Shown: positions 53,405-62,777, counted from the stretch's first letter. The stretch is DNA of 64,000 nucleotides from Cupriavidus malaysiensis (GCF_001854325.1 NZ_CP017755.1:2604001-2668000); one strand, 5' to 3'. Translations and numbers: made by a program. Notes: generated by a model not told the origin, from the letters alone.

Positions 53405-54039
53405 TGCAGGTTGCCCCAGCGCGCCGTGGCCGGCTCCGCCGAGGCCCATTTCCACTGGTCGCCGTCGCGGCAGATGGCGGCGACATAGAAGGCGCTGCCG
53501 CCCCCCGGCGCCGCCGCCGCGGGCGACGACGCCGGCAACGATGCGGCACCGGCGGGCGCCGGCGGATCGACCGAGAACACGATTTCCTTGCAGCTCAGTT
53601 GCTTGTCGCCGATCAGGCGGCTGACCGTCACGCGGCCGCGCTCTTCCGTCTCCAGCGGCGCCGCGTGGTCGGTGGCCCAGGAGGCCACCGCGCCCACCGC
53701 CAGCGCTCCGGCGGCCTGCGCGATGCGGTCTTGCGCGGCGGCGTGCACCTGGCGCTGGCTGTACTGCAGCGCCGCCTTGGCGCCGGCCTGCACGCCGAGG
53801 CCGATGCCGGTCGCCACCGCGGCATTGTCGGTTACCGCGCCCGCGATCGCGGCACCGGCCACGCCGGCCCCGGCCGCCGTGCCCTCGTTGAGCAGCGAGC
53901 TGCAACCCGTGCCGGCCAGGGCGGCGGCGGCCAGCAGCAACGGCAGCGCGCTGCGCGCGGCCGCGCCGCGCAGGATGGCGACAGGGGAAACGAGGCGGAG
54001 CAGGCAGAGGGAACGGGGAAGGCGGCGGAGGCTGTGCAT
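53401..54039 (-). CDS. Lipoprotein with glycine-zipper-like segment, paralogue of the adjacent gene
   Basis: The 212-residue product has a long signal with lipobox (LAGTGC, then SSLLNEG), a Gly/Ala-rich helix-forming region (about 50-80), and a C-terminal domain with LSCKEIVFSVD and an ending in WGNLQ. The C-terminal half resembles that of the following lipoprotein. A Pro/Ala insert (about 160-180) sets it apart. Role unknown, perhaps in the cell envelope. Confidence 0.72.
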   Translation of the reverse strand: MHSLRRLPRSLCLLRLVSPVAILRGAAARSALPLLLAAAALAGTGCSSLLNEGTAAGAGVAGAAIAGAVTDNAAVATGIGLGVQAGAKAALQYSQRQVHAAAQDRIAQAAGALAVGAVASWATDHAAPLETEERGRVTVSRLIGDKQLSCKEIVFSVDPPAPAGAASLPASSPAAAAPGGGSAFYVAAICRDGDQWKWASAEPATARWGNLQ

Positions 54040-54283
54040 GCGGGACGGTAGGATCGGCAATGGCCGCGCCGCTGCCTCCCGCCGCTGCCCCGCGCACTCG
54101 CGCGAGGCCGGACAGCGCCGGCGCAAGGCGTGCACGGCTGGAATCGGCGCCAGCATACGCGAGGCCACCAAGTGACGAAAGCGCCTTAATGTAAGAAAAT
54201 GCAATACGCCCGGACGCCGGCCCGGCGGCGGGAAAGGATTGCGGCGCCCCATGCCGATGCCGCGCCGGCCCCTGGCTTGCCCC

Positions 54284-54289
54284 TATACT
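54284..54289 (+). promoter_or_regulatory. -10-like TATACT close to the nucleotidase start
   Basis: TATACT ends eight bases before the ATG at 54298 and no ribosome site is present. If used, the transcript would be nearly leaderless. Confidence 0.4.
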
Positions 54290-54297
54290 GCGTCCCC

Positions 54298-55329
54298 ATG
54301 GCCTACGATCTCACCGACAAGCTCGTCATCGGCATCTCCTCGCGCGCCCTGTTCGACCTCGAACAGGCCAATGCCATCTACCAGAGCGAGGGCGTGGCGG
54401 CCTACGCCGAGTTCCAGCGCCGGCACGAAGACGAGGCGCTCTCGCCCGGCACCGCCTTCCCGCTGGTGCGGGCGCTGCTGCAGCTCAACGCCCTGATCCC
54501 CGGCCGCCGCCTGGTGGAAGTGGTGGTGATCTCGCGCAATTCGCCGGACACCGGCCTGCGCGCCTTCAACGCCATCGCCGCGCACAAGCTGGATATCACG
54601 CGCGCGGCCTTCACCGGCGGCGCCCCGATCGCGCCCTACCTGCAGGCCTTCAAGGTCGATCTGTTCCTCTCGCGCGATGCCGAGGACGTGCAGGCCGCCA
54701 TCGACGGCGGCGTCGCCGCGGCGCAGCTCTACGCCGCGCCCGACGGCTTCCGTGCGCGCGACGAGCAGATCCGCATCGCCTTCGACGGCGATGCCGTGCT
54801 GTTCTCGCCCGAGTCCGAGCGCATCTACAAGGAGAAGGGACTGGACGCCTTCGTGCGGCACGAACAGCGCCACCGCCACAAGGCCATGGCCGAGGGCCCC
54901 TTCGCCAAGCTGCTGCTGCGCCTGGCCGAGATCCAGCAGCAGTTCCCGCCCGGGCACGGCCCGGTGCGCATCGCCATCGTCACGGCGCGCAACAGCCCGG
55001 CGCACACGCGCGTGGTACACACGCTGCGCGCCTGGAACGTCAGCATCGACGAAGCTTACTTCCTCGGCGGGCTGCCCAAGGACCGCGTGCTGGCCGCCTT
55101 CGGCGCACACATGTTCTTCGACGACCAGGACGGCCACGTGAGCGCCGCCGCCGCGGTGGTGCCGGCCGGGCGCGTGCCCTACAAGGGGGGCGAGCTGCTG
55201 CCGCCGCGCAAGCGCGCGCGGCGCGCGGCGGCGCCGGACAACGTCCACGGCGATGCGGCAACGGAAACGACAGCGGCAGCGGCGGGCGATGCCTCCCGGT
55301 GCACCGACGGCGCAGAGCCGGCCGCATGA
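54298..55329 (+). CDS. 5'-nucleotidase (cytosolic cN-I-like family)
   Basis: The 343-residue protein matches the bacterial 5'-nucleotidase family (Pfam 5-nucleotidase): [20 protein letters not shown] near the start, [56 protein letters not shown] and FFDDQD near 270. It removes phosphate from nucleoside 5'-monophosphates in the cytoplasm. A basic Arg/Ala-rich tail lies beyond the domain. The stop overlaps the ynfA start (ATGA). Confidence 0.88.
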   Translation: MAYDLTDKLVIGISSRALFDLEQANAIYQSEGVAAYAEFQRRHEDEALSPGTAFPLVRALLQLNALIPGRRLVEVVVISRNSPDTGLRAFNAIAAHKLDITRAAFTGGAPIAPYLQAFKVDLFLSRDAEDVQAAIDGGVAAAQLYAAPDGFRARDEQIRIAFDGDAVLFSPESERIYKEKGLDAFVRHEQRHRHKAMAEGPFAKLLLRLAEIQQQFPPGHGPVRIAIVTARNSPAHTRVVHTLRAWNVSIDEAYFLGGLPKDRVLAAFGAHMFFDDQDGHVSAAAAVVPAGRVPYKGGELLPPRKRARRAAAPDNVHGDAATETTAAAAGDASRCTDGAEPAA

Positions 55330-55643
55330 AGACGGTCCTGCTCTACCTGCTGACCGCCTGCGCCGAGATCGTGGGCTGCTACCTGCCCTGGCTGTGGCTG
55401 CGCCAGGGCGCCAGCGCCTGGCTGCTGCTGCCCGGCGCGCTGGCGCTGGCCGCCTTCGCCTGGCTGCTGACGCTGCACCCGGCCGCCTCGGGCCGGGTCT
55501 ACGCGGCCTACGGCGGCATCTATATCGCCACCGCCATCCTCTGGCTGTGGCTGGTGGACGGGGTGCGGCCGAGCCCCTGGGACCTGGCCGGCGCGGCGGT
55601 GGCGGTCGGCGGCATGGCCATCATCGCCTTCCAGCCGCGCTGA
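55326..55643 (+). CDS. ynfA: YnfA/UPF0060 family inner-membrane protein
   Basis: The 105-residue protein has four predicted helices and the family's motifs: [18 protein letters not shown] at the start and [20 protein letters not shown] in the middle, with the helix-4 [11 protein letters not shown] ending. YnfA is a small SMR-like membrane protein, proposed as a drug exporter in some enterics. Translationally coupled to the 5'-nucleotidase by an ATGA overlap. A strong hairpin follows. Confidence 0.9.
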   Translation: MKTVLLYLLTACAEIVGCYLPWLWLRQGASAWLLLPGALALAAFAWLLTLHPAASGRVYAAYGGIYIATAILWLWLVDGVRPSPWDLAGAAVAVGGMAIIAFQPR

Positions 55644-55656
55644 GCCGGCACCGCGC

Positions 55657-55684
55657 CCGGCCCCCGGCCACCCCCGGGGGCCGG
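55657..55684 (+). terminator. Strong GC hairpin after ynfA
   Basis: CCGGCCCCCGG, a six-base loop and CCGGGGGCCGG form an 11-bp perfect stem 14 bases past the stop. No T-run, but its strength and place favour termination. Confidence 0.55.
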
Positions 55685-55827
55685 CATTCCAGCCGCCTGT
55701 CCCGCCTCTTTGATCCAGCGCAAGTCCACCCGCACGTGGCATGACATCATCGGCAGGTCCCCGGTGGCGCCGGCGGCCCGCGCCGCCGCGCCCCGGCCTG
55801 TTCCCGTTCATGCTACGAGGAGTCGAC

Positions 55828-56850
55828 ATGCCAGCGACAATGAAAGCCGCCGTGGTGCGCAAGTTCGGTGCGCCGCTCGAGATTGACGAGGTGCCCGTAC
55901 CGGAGCCGGCGCGCGGCCAGGTCCAGGTGAAGATCGAAGCGTCCGGCGTCTGCCACACCGACCTGCACGCCGCCGAAGGCGACTGGCCGGTCAAGCCCAC
56001 GCTACCGTTCATACCGGGCCACGAAGGCGTCGGCTACGTCTCCGCGGTAGGCGCCGGCGTCACACGCGTCAAGGAAGGCGACCGCGTCGGCGTGCCATGG
56101 CTGTACAGCGCCTGCGGCTACTGCGAGCACTGCCTGCAAGGCTGGGAGACGCTGTGCGAGAAGCAGCTCAATACCGGTTATTCGGTCAACGGCGGCTACG
56201 GCGAATACGTGGTGGCCGACCCTGACTACGTGGGCCTGCTGCCCGACAGCGTGGACTTCGTCGAGATCGCCCCCATCCTGTGCGCGGGCGTGACGGTCTA
56301 CAAGGGACTCAAGGTCACCGACACGCGCCCGGGCCAGTGGGTGGCCATCTCCGGCATCGGCGGCCTCGGCCACGTGGCGGTGCAGTATGCTCGCGCCATG
56401 GGCCTGCGCGTGGCGGCCGTCGACATCGACGACGACAAGCTCCGGCTGGCCGAGAAACTGGGCGCCGAGGTCACGGTCAATGCGCGCCACGCGGATCCCG
56501 CAGCCTTCCTGCAGACGGCCATCGGCGGCGCGCACGGCGCGCTGGTGACCGCGGTGTCGCCGCAGGCCTTCTCGCAGGCCATCGGCATGGTCCGGCGCGG
56601 CGGCACCATCGCGCTCAACGGCCTGCCGCCGGGCGACTTTGCCACGCCGATCTTCGATGTGGTGCTCAAGGGCATCACCATCCGCGGCTCCATCGTGGGC
56701 ACGCGCAGCGACCTGCAGGAAGCACTGGATTTCGCCGCGCACGGCGCCGTCAAGGCCACCGTGTCCACGGCGCCGCTGGAGCAGATCAACGACATCTTCC
56801 AGCGCATGCGCGCCGGGCAGATCGAAGGACGGGTGGTGATGAAGATGTAG
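55828..56850 (+). CDS. adhP: Zinc-dependent alcohol dehydrogenase (AdhP/AdhA type)
   Basis: The 340-residue enzyme is a class-III-fold, tetrameric-type zinc alcohol dehydrogenase. Catalytic zinc ligands lie in GVCHTD (Cys42), GHEGVG (His65/Glu66) and near Cys151; structural zinc cysteines are at 96, 99, 102 and 110. The nucleotide-binding motif is [13 protein letters not shown], and the [18 protein letters not shown] ending matches AdhP. It oxidises ethanol and short alcohols with NAD. ACGAGGAG stands before the ATG. A G-rich heptamer array begins 10 bases after the stop. Confidence 0.93.
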   Translation: MPATMKAAVVRKFGAPLEIDEVPVPEPARGQVQVKIEASGVCHTDLHAAEGDWPVKPTLPFIPGHEGVGYVSAVGAGVTRVKEGDRVGVPWLYSACGYCEHCLQGWETLCEKQLNTGYSVNGGYGEYVVADPDYVGLLPDSVDFVEIAPILCAGVTVYKGLKVTDTRPGQWVAISGIGGLGHVAVQYARAMGLRVAAVDIDDDKLRLAEKLGAEVTVNARHADPAAFLQTAIGGAHGALVTAVSPQAFSQAIGMVRRGGTIALNGLPPGDFATPIFDVVLKGITIRGSIVGTRSDLQEALDFAAHGAVKATVSTAPLEQINDIFQRMRAGQIEGRVVMKM

Positions 56851-56860
56851 GCCCGTTCAG

Positions 56861-56902
56861 GGCGGGGGGCGGGGGGCGGGGGGCGGGGGGCGGGGGGCGG
56901 GG
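56861..56902 (+). repeat. 7-bp tandem repeat GGCGGGG (6 copies), G-quadruplex-prone
   Basis: Six exact heptamers give seven runs of G at regular spacing, right after adhP. Such a sequence can form G-quadruplexes in the plus strand or transcript. Confidence 0.9.
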
Positions 56903-57054
56903 GGCGGCGGACGGCCGCGCTGACGCCGCCGCCGTCACAATCGTTTACCGCGGCCCGCCCTGGCCCTGCCACAGAATTCCACCATGCACCCGGCGCCGGA
57001 CGGAACTGCCCGGCGGCCGGTGCGCTGCCGAGCCATGCTTGTGGAGAAGCCGCC

Positions 57055-57177
57055 ATGTCAGACATCCAGGATCCCGATACCCGCCACGCGCGCAACAACC
57101 GCACGCTGCTGTTCGCGACCGTGACGCTGGTGGCGACGCTGGCCGCCGCCAACCTGGCGCGCTATCTGCTGGGCTGA
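57055..57177 (+). CDS. 40-residue single-helix membrane protein
   Basis: The small ORF encodes a polar N-terminus (MSDIQDPDTRHARNNR) followed by one hydrophobic helix (TLLFATVTLVATLAAANLAR). GGAGAAG stands seven bases before the ATG, which supports translation. It lies between adhP and a convergent small gene. No family is recognised. Confidence 0.6.
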   Translation: MSDIQDPDTRHARNNRTLLFATVTLVATLAAANLARYLLG

Positions 57178-57211
57178 AGCGCCGGCCGCAAACGCGGCGC
57201 CGGACGCCGGC

Positions 57212-57454
57212 TCAGCGGTTGCCGTCGAGCAGGTCGTTCAGGATCTCGTCGAACGCCTGCTGCGCGTCCTCCAGTGCCTGCAGGGCCGCGTCGAAGGTCT
57301 GCAGGGCCAGCTTGGACGGCTTGCCGCTGCCGTCCGGCGGGAACTGCGACTGCAGCGCGTTGAATGCCACCTGCACCTGGCGCGTCGCGCTGACCACGCG
57401 CTCCATCGCCTGTGCTTCTTCTGCCCGTGCCTGGGCTGCGTTCTGCTCTTCCAT
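57212..57454 (-). CDS. Small helical hypothetical protein
   Basis: The 80-residue product (start MEEQNAAQARAEEAQAMERV) is rich in Ala, Gln and Glu in a pattern fit for coiled coils or a helical bundle, with an acidic C-terminus (FDEILNDLLDGNR). AAGGGAG precedes the ATG at 57454. Phasin-like or DUF-type cytosolic role cannot be decided. It is convergent to the 40-residue membrane protein gene. Confidence 0.6.
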   Translation of the reverse strand: MEEQNAAQARAEEAQAMERVVSATRQVQVAFNALQSQFPPDGSGKPSKLALQTFDAALQALEDAQQAFDEILNDLLDGNR

Positions 57455-57967
57455 CCCGATCACTCCCTTGCGCGGCCGCTCGCCGCCTTGCTGCGGCGGC
57501 GTGCCGGCGCGCATGCGCTTTCCCTGGCGGAGCCCGGAGGCCTGGAAGCGCCCCCTGTCCGCACCGGGCGCCCTCCGGCGCCGTTGCCCCACATTCTACC
57601 GATCCCCTTGATGGGCAGCACGCCCGCCGCCGCGGAACGGGCGCAGCGTCTCGTCCGCCCTGCCGCAGGACGAGGCGCACGACGACAAGCGGGCCGGGCA
57701 CCACGGCGTGGCAGCGCCTGCTGGTCTGGCGGCTCTCGCTGCTGCCGTTGGAACCCCTGCTGTAGCGGTAGCCGTAGCGACAGCTGCAGCGCAACGGCAC
57801 GGCATGAACCTGTGGCCGGACGCACGGTCCAACCCGCGCTGCCGCCCGACCTGACCTAAGCTCCAACAGGGAGCCGCTGCCGCAAGGGCGGCACGAGCGC
57901 GCACGCAGCGCCTACACTAGTCCACTGCCCCTGCCCCCGCTCCCACCTGCCAGCATCACCATCCGCC
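57455..57967. other. 513-bp gap upstream of the anchored hydrolase
   Basis: No frame in this gap has a family-like sequence. A TACACT element at 57913 could serve as a weak -10 for the hydrolase gene. Confidence 0.4.
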
Positions 57968-58906
57968 ATGACGGCCCCTCTCCGCCCCTTGCCCGTGCTC
58001 GCGCGCACCGCCCTCAAGGCGACGCTGCTCGCTGCCGGCGGCTTCGCCTGCTATTGGACCTACCTGACCGTGAACCAGGGCCGCCTGCTGTTCGATGCGC
58101 GCCGGCGCCCGGCCCAGGAGGTGCTGCCGGATGGCATCTCGCTGTACGCGCACGAGGTGCCCGGCGGCATGCTGAGCGGCTACGTCTACCAGGATGCCGG
58201 CGCCGGCGGCGTGCGCGACCTGCTGTTCTACCTGCCCGGACGGGGCGAAGACGTGCTGCAGACCATGCAGCACCTGAAATGGCTGCCACGCCACATCGGC
58301 TTCGCCAGCTTCGACTACCGCGGCCTCGGCCATTCCGACGGGCGCCCGGGCGAGGCAGCGGCGGTGGCCGACGCCAGCCAGTTCCTGCTGCACCTGCGGC
58401 GCGCCCTCCCGGGCACGCGGGTCCATGTGGTCGGGCGCAGCCTGGGTACCGGCGTGGCGATCCAGCTCGCCGACCTGCAGGATTTCGAGAGCCTGCAGCT
58501 GATCACCCCCTACGATTCCCTGCTCGAACTGGCCAGCAAGCGCTTCCCGCTGGTGCCGATGCGCCAGCTGATGCGCCACCACTTCGACTCCATCTCGCAT
58601 TGCGAAAAGGTCATGCAGCGCACCAAGGTGCTGCTGGCGGAACACGACAACGTGGTGCCGCATGCGTGCTCCGAGCGGCTCATGGCGGCGTGGCCCGGCC
58701 AGGTGGCGCGCCAGACCATGGCCGGCACCGACCACTACACCATCATCGAACAACCGGAGACCTGGCTGGCCCTGAGCGAATTCGCCCTGCAGTCCGACAT
58801 GGGGTGCCAGGCGTCCCAGGCGCCCGCCGCGCCATTGCGGGAGGTCCAGCCGCCCGGCGAGGCGGCCCGGCAAGATGCCTCCGTGTTCGGTGCCGACGCC
58901 GCATGA
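57968..58906 (+). CDS. Membrane-anchored alpha/beta hydrolase
   Basis: The 312-residue protein has an N-terminal helix (about 12-35) and a hydrolase core with nucleophile GRSLGTG (Ser158), preceded by FASFDYRGLGHSDGRPGE and followed by LAEHDNVVP and a late GTDHYTI supplying the acid and base. It resembles the BEM46/ABHD13-type group of serine hydrolases, for which substrates are mostly unknown. The penicillin-binding protein gene follows 85 bases later. Confidence 0.82.
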   Translation: MTAPLRPLPVLARTALKATLLAAGGFACYWTYLTVNQGRLLFDARRRPAQEVLPDGISLYAHEVPGGMLSGYVYQDAGAGGVRDLLFYLPGRGEDVLQTMQHLKWLPRHIGFASFDYRGLGHSDGRPGEAAAVADASQFLLHLRRALPGTRVHVVGRSLGTGVAIQLADLQDFESLQLITPYDSLLELASKRFPLVPMRQLMRHHFDSISHCEKVMQRTKVLLAEHDNVVPHACSERLMAAWPGQVARQTMAGTDHYTIIEQPETWLALSEFALQSDMGCQASQAPAAPLREVQPPGEAARQDASVFGADAA

Positions 58907-58979
58907 TGCGGGCCGGCAGCGGAACCAGGGCCGGGAAAAGTGCCGCCGACACCATACGGCCGCCCGTCGGCCGGCACTG

Positions 58980-58985
58980 TAGAAT
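58980..58985 (+). promoter_or_regulatory. -10-like TAGAAT immediately before the penicillin-binding protein gene
   Basis: TAGAAT ends six bases before the ATG at 58992, so a promoter there would start the transcript at or next to the start codon (leaderless). No Shine-Dalgarno sequence is present. Confidence 0.4.
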
Positions 58986-58991
58986 GCGCGC

Positions 58992-61058
58992 ATGAACAGA
59001 ATTGCAGCAAAAGCCGCCGGCGCCTTCCTGGCGCTGGCCGCAGCCGGTGCCCTGCTGGGCGGATTCGCCACCGTGCTCAGCCTGGAGCAGCTTCCCTCGG
59101 TGGAATCCCTGCGCGACTACCACCCCGACCTGCCGCTGCGCGTCTTCACCAGCGACAACGTGCAGATCGGCGAATTCGGCAACGAACACCGCGAATTCAT
59201 CCCCTTCGAGCGCATGCCCAAGCGCATGACCCAGGCCCTGCTGGCCGCCGAGGACGACCAGTTCTACGAGCATGCCGGCGTCGACTTCTCCGGGCTGGCG
59301 CGGGCGGCGCTGGCCGACATCAGCGAGGGCTATGCCCAGGGCGCTTCCACCATCACCATGCAGGTGGCGCGCAACTTCTACCTGTCGCGCGCAAAGACGC
59401 TGTCGCGCAAGTGGTACGAGATCCTGCTGGCCTGGAAGATCGATCGCACGCTGCCCAAGGACCGCATCCTCGAGCTGTACATGAACCAGGTCTACCTGGG
59501 CGAGCATGCCTACGGCTTCGGCAGCGCGGCGCAGGCCTACTACGGCAAGCCGCTGGCCTCGCTGTCGCTGGCCGAGACGGCCATGCTGGCCGGCCTGCCC
59601 AAGGCGCCCTCGACCATGAACCCGGTGGTCAACTACCCGCGCGCGAAACGCCGCCAGGAGTATGTGCTGGGCCGCATGCTGGCGCTGGGCATGATTTCAC
59701 CCGACGAGTTCAACCAGGCCAAGGCCGAGCGGGTCGCCGTGACCGATGGCGCCGGCGGCCGCTTCGGCTCCCATGCCGAGTACGTGGCGGAACTGGCACG
59801 CCAGCTGGCCTATGAGCGCTTCGGCGACGCGGCCTATACGCGCGGCATCAATGTGTACACAACGGTGTCGTCGGTGCGCCAGACGCTGGCCTACGATGCG
59901 GTGCAGGCCGGGCTGCAGGGCTATGCCCGCCGCCATGGCGGCAAGGGTCCCGCGCCGCAGGCGGCGCTGGTGTCGCTCGATGCGCGCACCGGTGCCATCG
60001 AAGCCATGGTGGGCGGCTCGGACTTCACCGTCAGCCGCTTCAACCACGCCACCCAGGCCCAGCGCCAGCCGGGCTCGACCTTCAAGCCCTTCATCTATTC
60101 GGCGGCGCTGGAACGCGGCGTGTCGCCGGCCACGCTGATCAACGACGCGCCGCTGGATACCGCATCCGGCTGGCAGCCGGGCAATGACGACGGCCGCTTC
60201 CTCGGCCCCATCACGGTGCGCCAGGCGCTGGCGGAATCACGCAACCTGCCGGCGATCCGCACGCTGCAGACCATCGGCATCCCCTACGCGGTCGACTACG
60301 CCGGCAAGTTCGGCTTTTCGCCCACGCGCCTGCCGCGCTACCTGCCGCTCGCGCTCGGCACCGGCGAGACCACGCCGCTGCGGCTGGCCGCCGCCTATGC
60401 GGTGTTCGCCAATACCGGTTTCCGTGTCGAACCTTACCTGATCGCGCGCATCACCGACGGCGACGGCAAGGTCCTGTTCGCCGCCGACCAGGACCAGCCG
60501 GCGCCGCAGCGGGTCATCCCGGCGCGCAACGCCTTCGTGATGGACAGCCTGCTGCACAGCGTGGTCGACAGCGGCACCGGCAACGCGGTGCGCCGCTACC
60601 TGCGGCGCGGCGACGTGGCCGGCAAGACCGGCACCACCAACGACGCCATGGACGGCTGGTTCGCCGGCTATGCGGCCGACATCGCCACGGTGGCATGGAT
60701 GGGGTTCGACGATAACCGCAGCCTGGGCAACCACGAGTTCGGCGCCACCACGGCGCTGCCGATCTGGGCCGCCTACATGGAGGGCCGCCTGGCCGGCCTG
60801 CCGGAATCCGCGCCGCCGGCACCGTCCGACGTGGTGCGCAACGGCGGCGACTGGATCTATGCCGAGAATGCCGACGGCAGCCATGGCGTCGCCGCCATCG
60901 GCCTGCCGCCGCCGCAGCCCGACGCATCCGGCGACGCCGCCGGCGCGGCGGCGGCCGACGCCGAGGCCCAGTCCGCCGGCACGGCCGGGCAGCAGATGAT
61001 GCCGGCGGCCGTGCCCACCGGCGGCGGCCCGCGCGGCGGCAACAGCGCCCCGCTCTAG
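58992..61058 (+). CDS. Class A penicillin-binding protein (PBP1A-like, bifunctional)
   Basis: The 688-residue protein has an N-terminal membrane helix (about 8-30), a glycosyltransferase domain with catalytic EDDQFYEHAGVD (Glu87), GASTITMQ and LELYMNQVYLG, and a transpeptidase domain with STFK (Ser362, Lys365), SRN (416-418) and KTGT (545). It polymerises and cross-links peptidoglycan. It is shorter than the usual PBP1A, with only about 80 residues between the two catalytic domains, so the OB-fold insert of MrcA appears missing. A Pro/Ala-rich tail follows. Probably a second, non-housekeeping class A enzyme. Confidence 0.9.
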   Translation: MNRIAAKAAGAFLALAAAGALLGGFATVLSLEQLPSVESLRDYHPDLPLRVFTSDNVQIGEFGNEHREFIPFERMPKRMTQALLAAEDDQFYEHAGVDFSGLARAALADISEGYAQGASTITMQVARNFYLSRAKTLSRKWYEILLAWKIDRTLPKDRILELYMNQVYLGEHAYGFGSAAQAYYGKPLASLSLAETAMLAGLPKAPSTMNPVVNYPRAKRRQEYVLGRMLALGMISPDEFNQAKAERVAVTDGAGGRFGSHAEYVAELARQLAYERFGDAAYTRGINVYTTVSSVRQTLAYDAVQAGLQGYARRHGGKGPAPQAALVSLDARTGAIEAMVGGSDFTVSRFNHATQAQRQPGSTFKPFIYSAALERGVSPATLINDAPLDTASGWQPGNDDGRFLGPITVRQALAESRNLPAIRTLQTIGIPYAVDYAGKFGFSPTRLPRYLPLALGTGETTPLRLAAAYAVFANTGFRVEPYLIARITDGDGKVLFAADQDQPAPQRVIPARNAFVMDSLLHSVVDSGTGNAVRRYLRRGDVAGKTGTTNDAMDGWFAGYAADIATVAWMGFDDNRSLGNHEFGATTALPIWAAYMEGRLAGLPESAPPAPSDVVRNGGDWIYAENADGSHGVAAIGLPPPQPDASGDAAGAAAADAEAQSAGTAGQQMMPAAVPTGGGPRGGNSAPL

Positions 61059-61148
61059 TCCCAGGCAGAAAGCGGACACCGGTCGGCGGCACGCAGCCGC
61101 CGCCTCACGAACGAGAACAAGAAGCGCGCCGCGCGGCGCGGGCACGAC

Positions 61149-62405
61149 ATGGCCGATTCCTCTTCAAGCATCGCGATGATCTGGGGCGTGGCCGCGCTGG
61201 CCACCGTGGGGGTGCTGCTGCGCCCGTTCCGCCTGCCCGAGGCGTTCTGGGCCACGGCCGGTGCCGCCGTGCTGTGCCTCACCGGCCTGCTGGCGCTGCC
61301 GGCCGCGGCCGCCGCCGTGGCCAGCGGCTGGGATGTCTACCTGTTCCTGGCCGGCATGATGCTGATCGCCGAACTGGCGCGCAAGACCGGCCTGTTCGAC
61401 CACGTCGCGGCACGCGCCGTGTGCCAGGCGCGCGGCTCGGCGCGCCGCCTGTTCCTGCTGGTCTATGGCTTCGGCGCCCTGGTCACCGCCTTCATGTCGA
61501 ACGACGCCACCGCCGTCGTGCTGACGCCCGCCGTGCTGGCGGCGGCGCGCGCCGCGCGCCTGCGCCGGCCGCTGCCCCACCTCTACGCCTGCGCCTTCAT
61601 CGCCAACGCGGCCAGCTTCGTGCTGCCCATTTCCAATCCGGCCAACCTGGTCGTGTTCGGCGAGCGCCTGCCGCCGCTGGCCGGCTGGCTGGCGCGCTTC
61701 GCGCTGCCGTCCGCCGCCGCCATCGCAGCGACGCTGGCGGTGCTGTACTGGACGCAGCGCGAGGCCCTGCGCGAGCCGATCGCCGCCGCGGTGCCGGTGC
61801 CGCCGCTGTCGCGCCAGGCCTGGCTGACCGCGCTGGGCATCGTGCTGACCGGCGTGGCGCTGCTGGCGGCTTCGCGCTTCGGCCTGCCGCTGGGCTGGCC
61901 CACCTTCGCCGCCGGTGCGGCCACGCTGCTGCTGGTGTGCGCCTCGCGCCCGGCGCTGCTGGTGCCCTCGCTGCGCGGGATTTCCTGGAGCGTGCTGCCC
62001 CTGGTGGCGGGCTTGTTCGTGCTGGTGGCCGGACTGCAGCAGACCGGCGCCATCGATGCGCTCGGGCGTGCCGTGTCGGCCGTTGCCGAAGCCGACGGGG
62101 TGGCCAGCCTGTGGGGCATCGGCACGGTGGTGGCGCTGGCCTGCAACCTGGCCAACAACCTGCCTGCCGGCCTGGTCGCGTCATCGGCGCTGGCGGCGGG
62201 ACACGCCTCGCAGACCGTCACCAGCGCCGTGCTGGTCGGCATCGACCTGGGCCCCAACCTGTCGGTGACGGGCTCGCTGGCCACGCTGCTGTGGCTCACC
62301 GCACTGCGGCGCGAAGGCCATGCCGTGGGCACGCTGCAGTTCCTGCGCGTCGGCATGCTGGTGACGCCGCCCGCGCTGCTGGCGGCGCTGGCCGTGCTGG
62401 CTTGA
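61149..62405 (+). CDS. ArsB-type arsenite/ion transporter (IT superfamily)
   Basis: The 418-residue membrane protein has about 11 helices and the ArsB pattern: GWDVYLFLAGMMLIAELARKTGLF, then AFMSNDATAVVLTPAV, FVLPISNPANLVVF, a second NLANNLPAGLVAS, and a LGPNLSVTGSLATLLWL ending close to that of ArsB. It may export arsenite, or be one of the related anion carriers annotated as arsenical pump proteins; no arsR, arsC or arsH stands near. It precedes a phosphate-binding protein gene. Confidence 0.8.
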   Translation: MADSSSSIAMIWGVAALATVGVLLRPFRLPEAFWATAGAAVLCLTGLLALPAAAAAVASGWDVYLFLAGMMLIAELARKTGLFDHVAARAVCQARGSARRLFLLVYGFGALVTAFMSNDATAVVLTPAVLAAARAARLRRPLPHLYACAFIANAASFVLPISNPANLVVFGERLPPLAGWLARFALPSAAAIAATLAVLYWTQREALREPIAAAVPVPPLSRQAWLTALGIVLTGVALLAASRFGLPLGWPTFAAGAATLLLVCASRPALLVPSLRGISWSVLPLVAGLFVLVAGLQQTGAIDALGRAVSAVAEADGVASLWGIGTVVALACNLANNLPAGLVASSALAAGHASQTVTSAVLVGIDLGPNLSVTGSLATLLWLTALRREGHAVGTLQFLRVGMLVTPPALLAALAVLA

Positions 62406-62427
62406 ACCTGCGGGCGGCTGGCGGCAG

Positions 62428-62625
62428 CTAGCGCGGCCGCGCCGGCCCCGGCGCCGAGGGGGAGGCCGATCCGATCGTCACGCGCAGCAGGCGCGCGCCG
62501 CCGGCGCCCTGGGTCGCGTCGGGTCGCTCCAGCACACCGTGCTCGACCATCGCCTGCGGCGGCGGCACGGTTGCAACGGGCAGGAGAAGAAGGCTGCTGC
62601 AGGGAAACGCGATCAATGGATTCAC
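62428..62625 (-). CDS. Possible small exported protein
   Basis: The frame encodes 65 residues with a hydrophobic start (NPLIAFPCSSLLLLPVATV) and a Pro/Ala-rich remainder. GTG is the start, with GAGG eight bases upstream. It lies in the gap between the ArsB-type and PstS-type genes on the opposite strand. Evidence is slight. Confidence 0.35.
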   Translation of the reverse strand: MNPLIAFPCSSLLLLPVATVPPPQAMVEHGVLERPDATQGAGGARLLRVTIGSASPSAPGPARPR

Positions 62626-62757
62626 TTGCCCGTCCTCACAGGTTCGCCGCCTCGGGGCGCAAGCTTGTCGTTGGCGAGATAGGCGTCGTCGGGGCCAGGA
62701 ACGCCCCGGTTGAGCATTATGTCTGCATAACGGTGCCCTTTTGTGGCGGCTTGAGTA

Positions 62758-62777
62758 CTGTCACAAAGAATTCACAA
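62758..62777 (+). promoter_or_regulatory. Pho box upstream of the PstS-type gene
   Basis: CTGTCACAAAGAATTCAC matches the PhoB consensus (two 7-bp half-sites CTGTCAY with a 4-bp spacer). The TCACAA core recurs 11 bases later, the PhoB half-site period. It lies 66 bases before the gene start. PhoB control under phosphate limitation is therefore likely. Confidence 0.65.

Noticed and set aside
52857..57927. CAGTGGACTAGTG at 52857 and its inverse at 57915
   Set aside because: A 13-base match without flanking similarity or boundary genes is too short to claim a mobile-element or attachment site.
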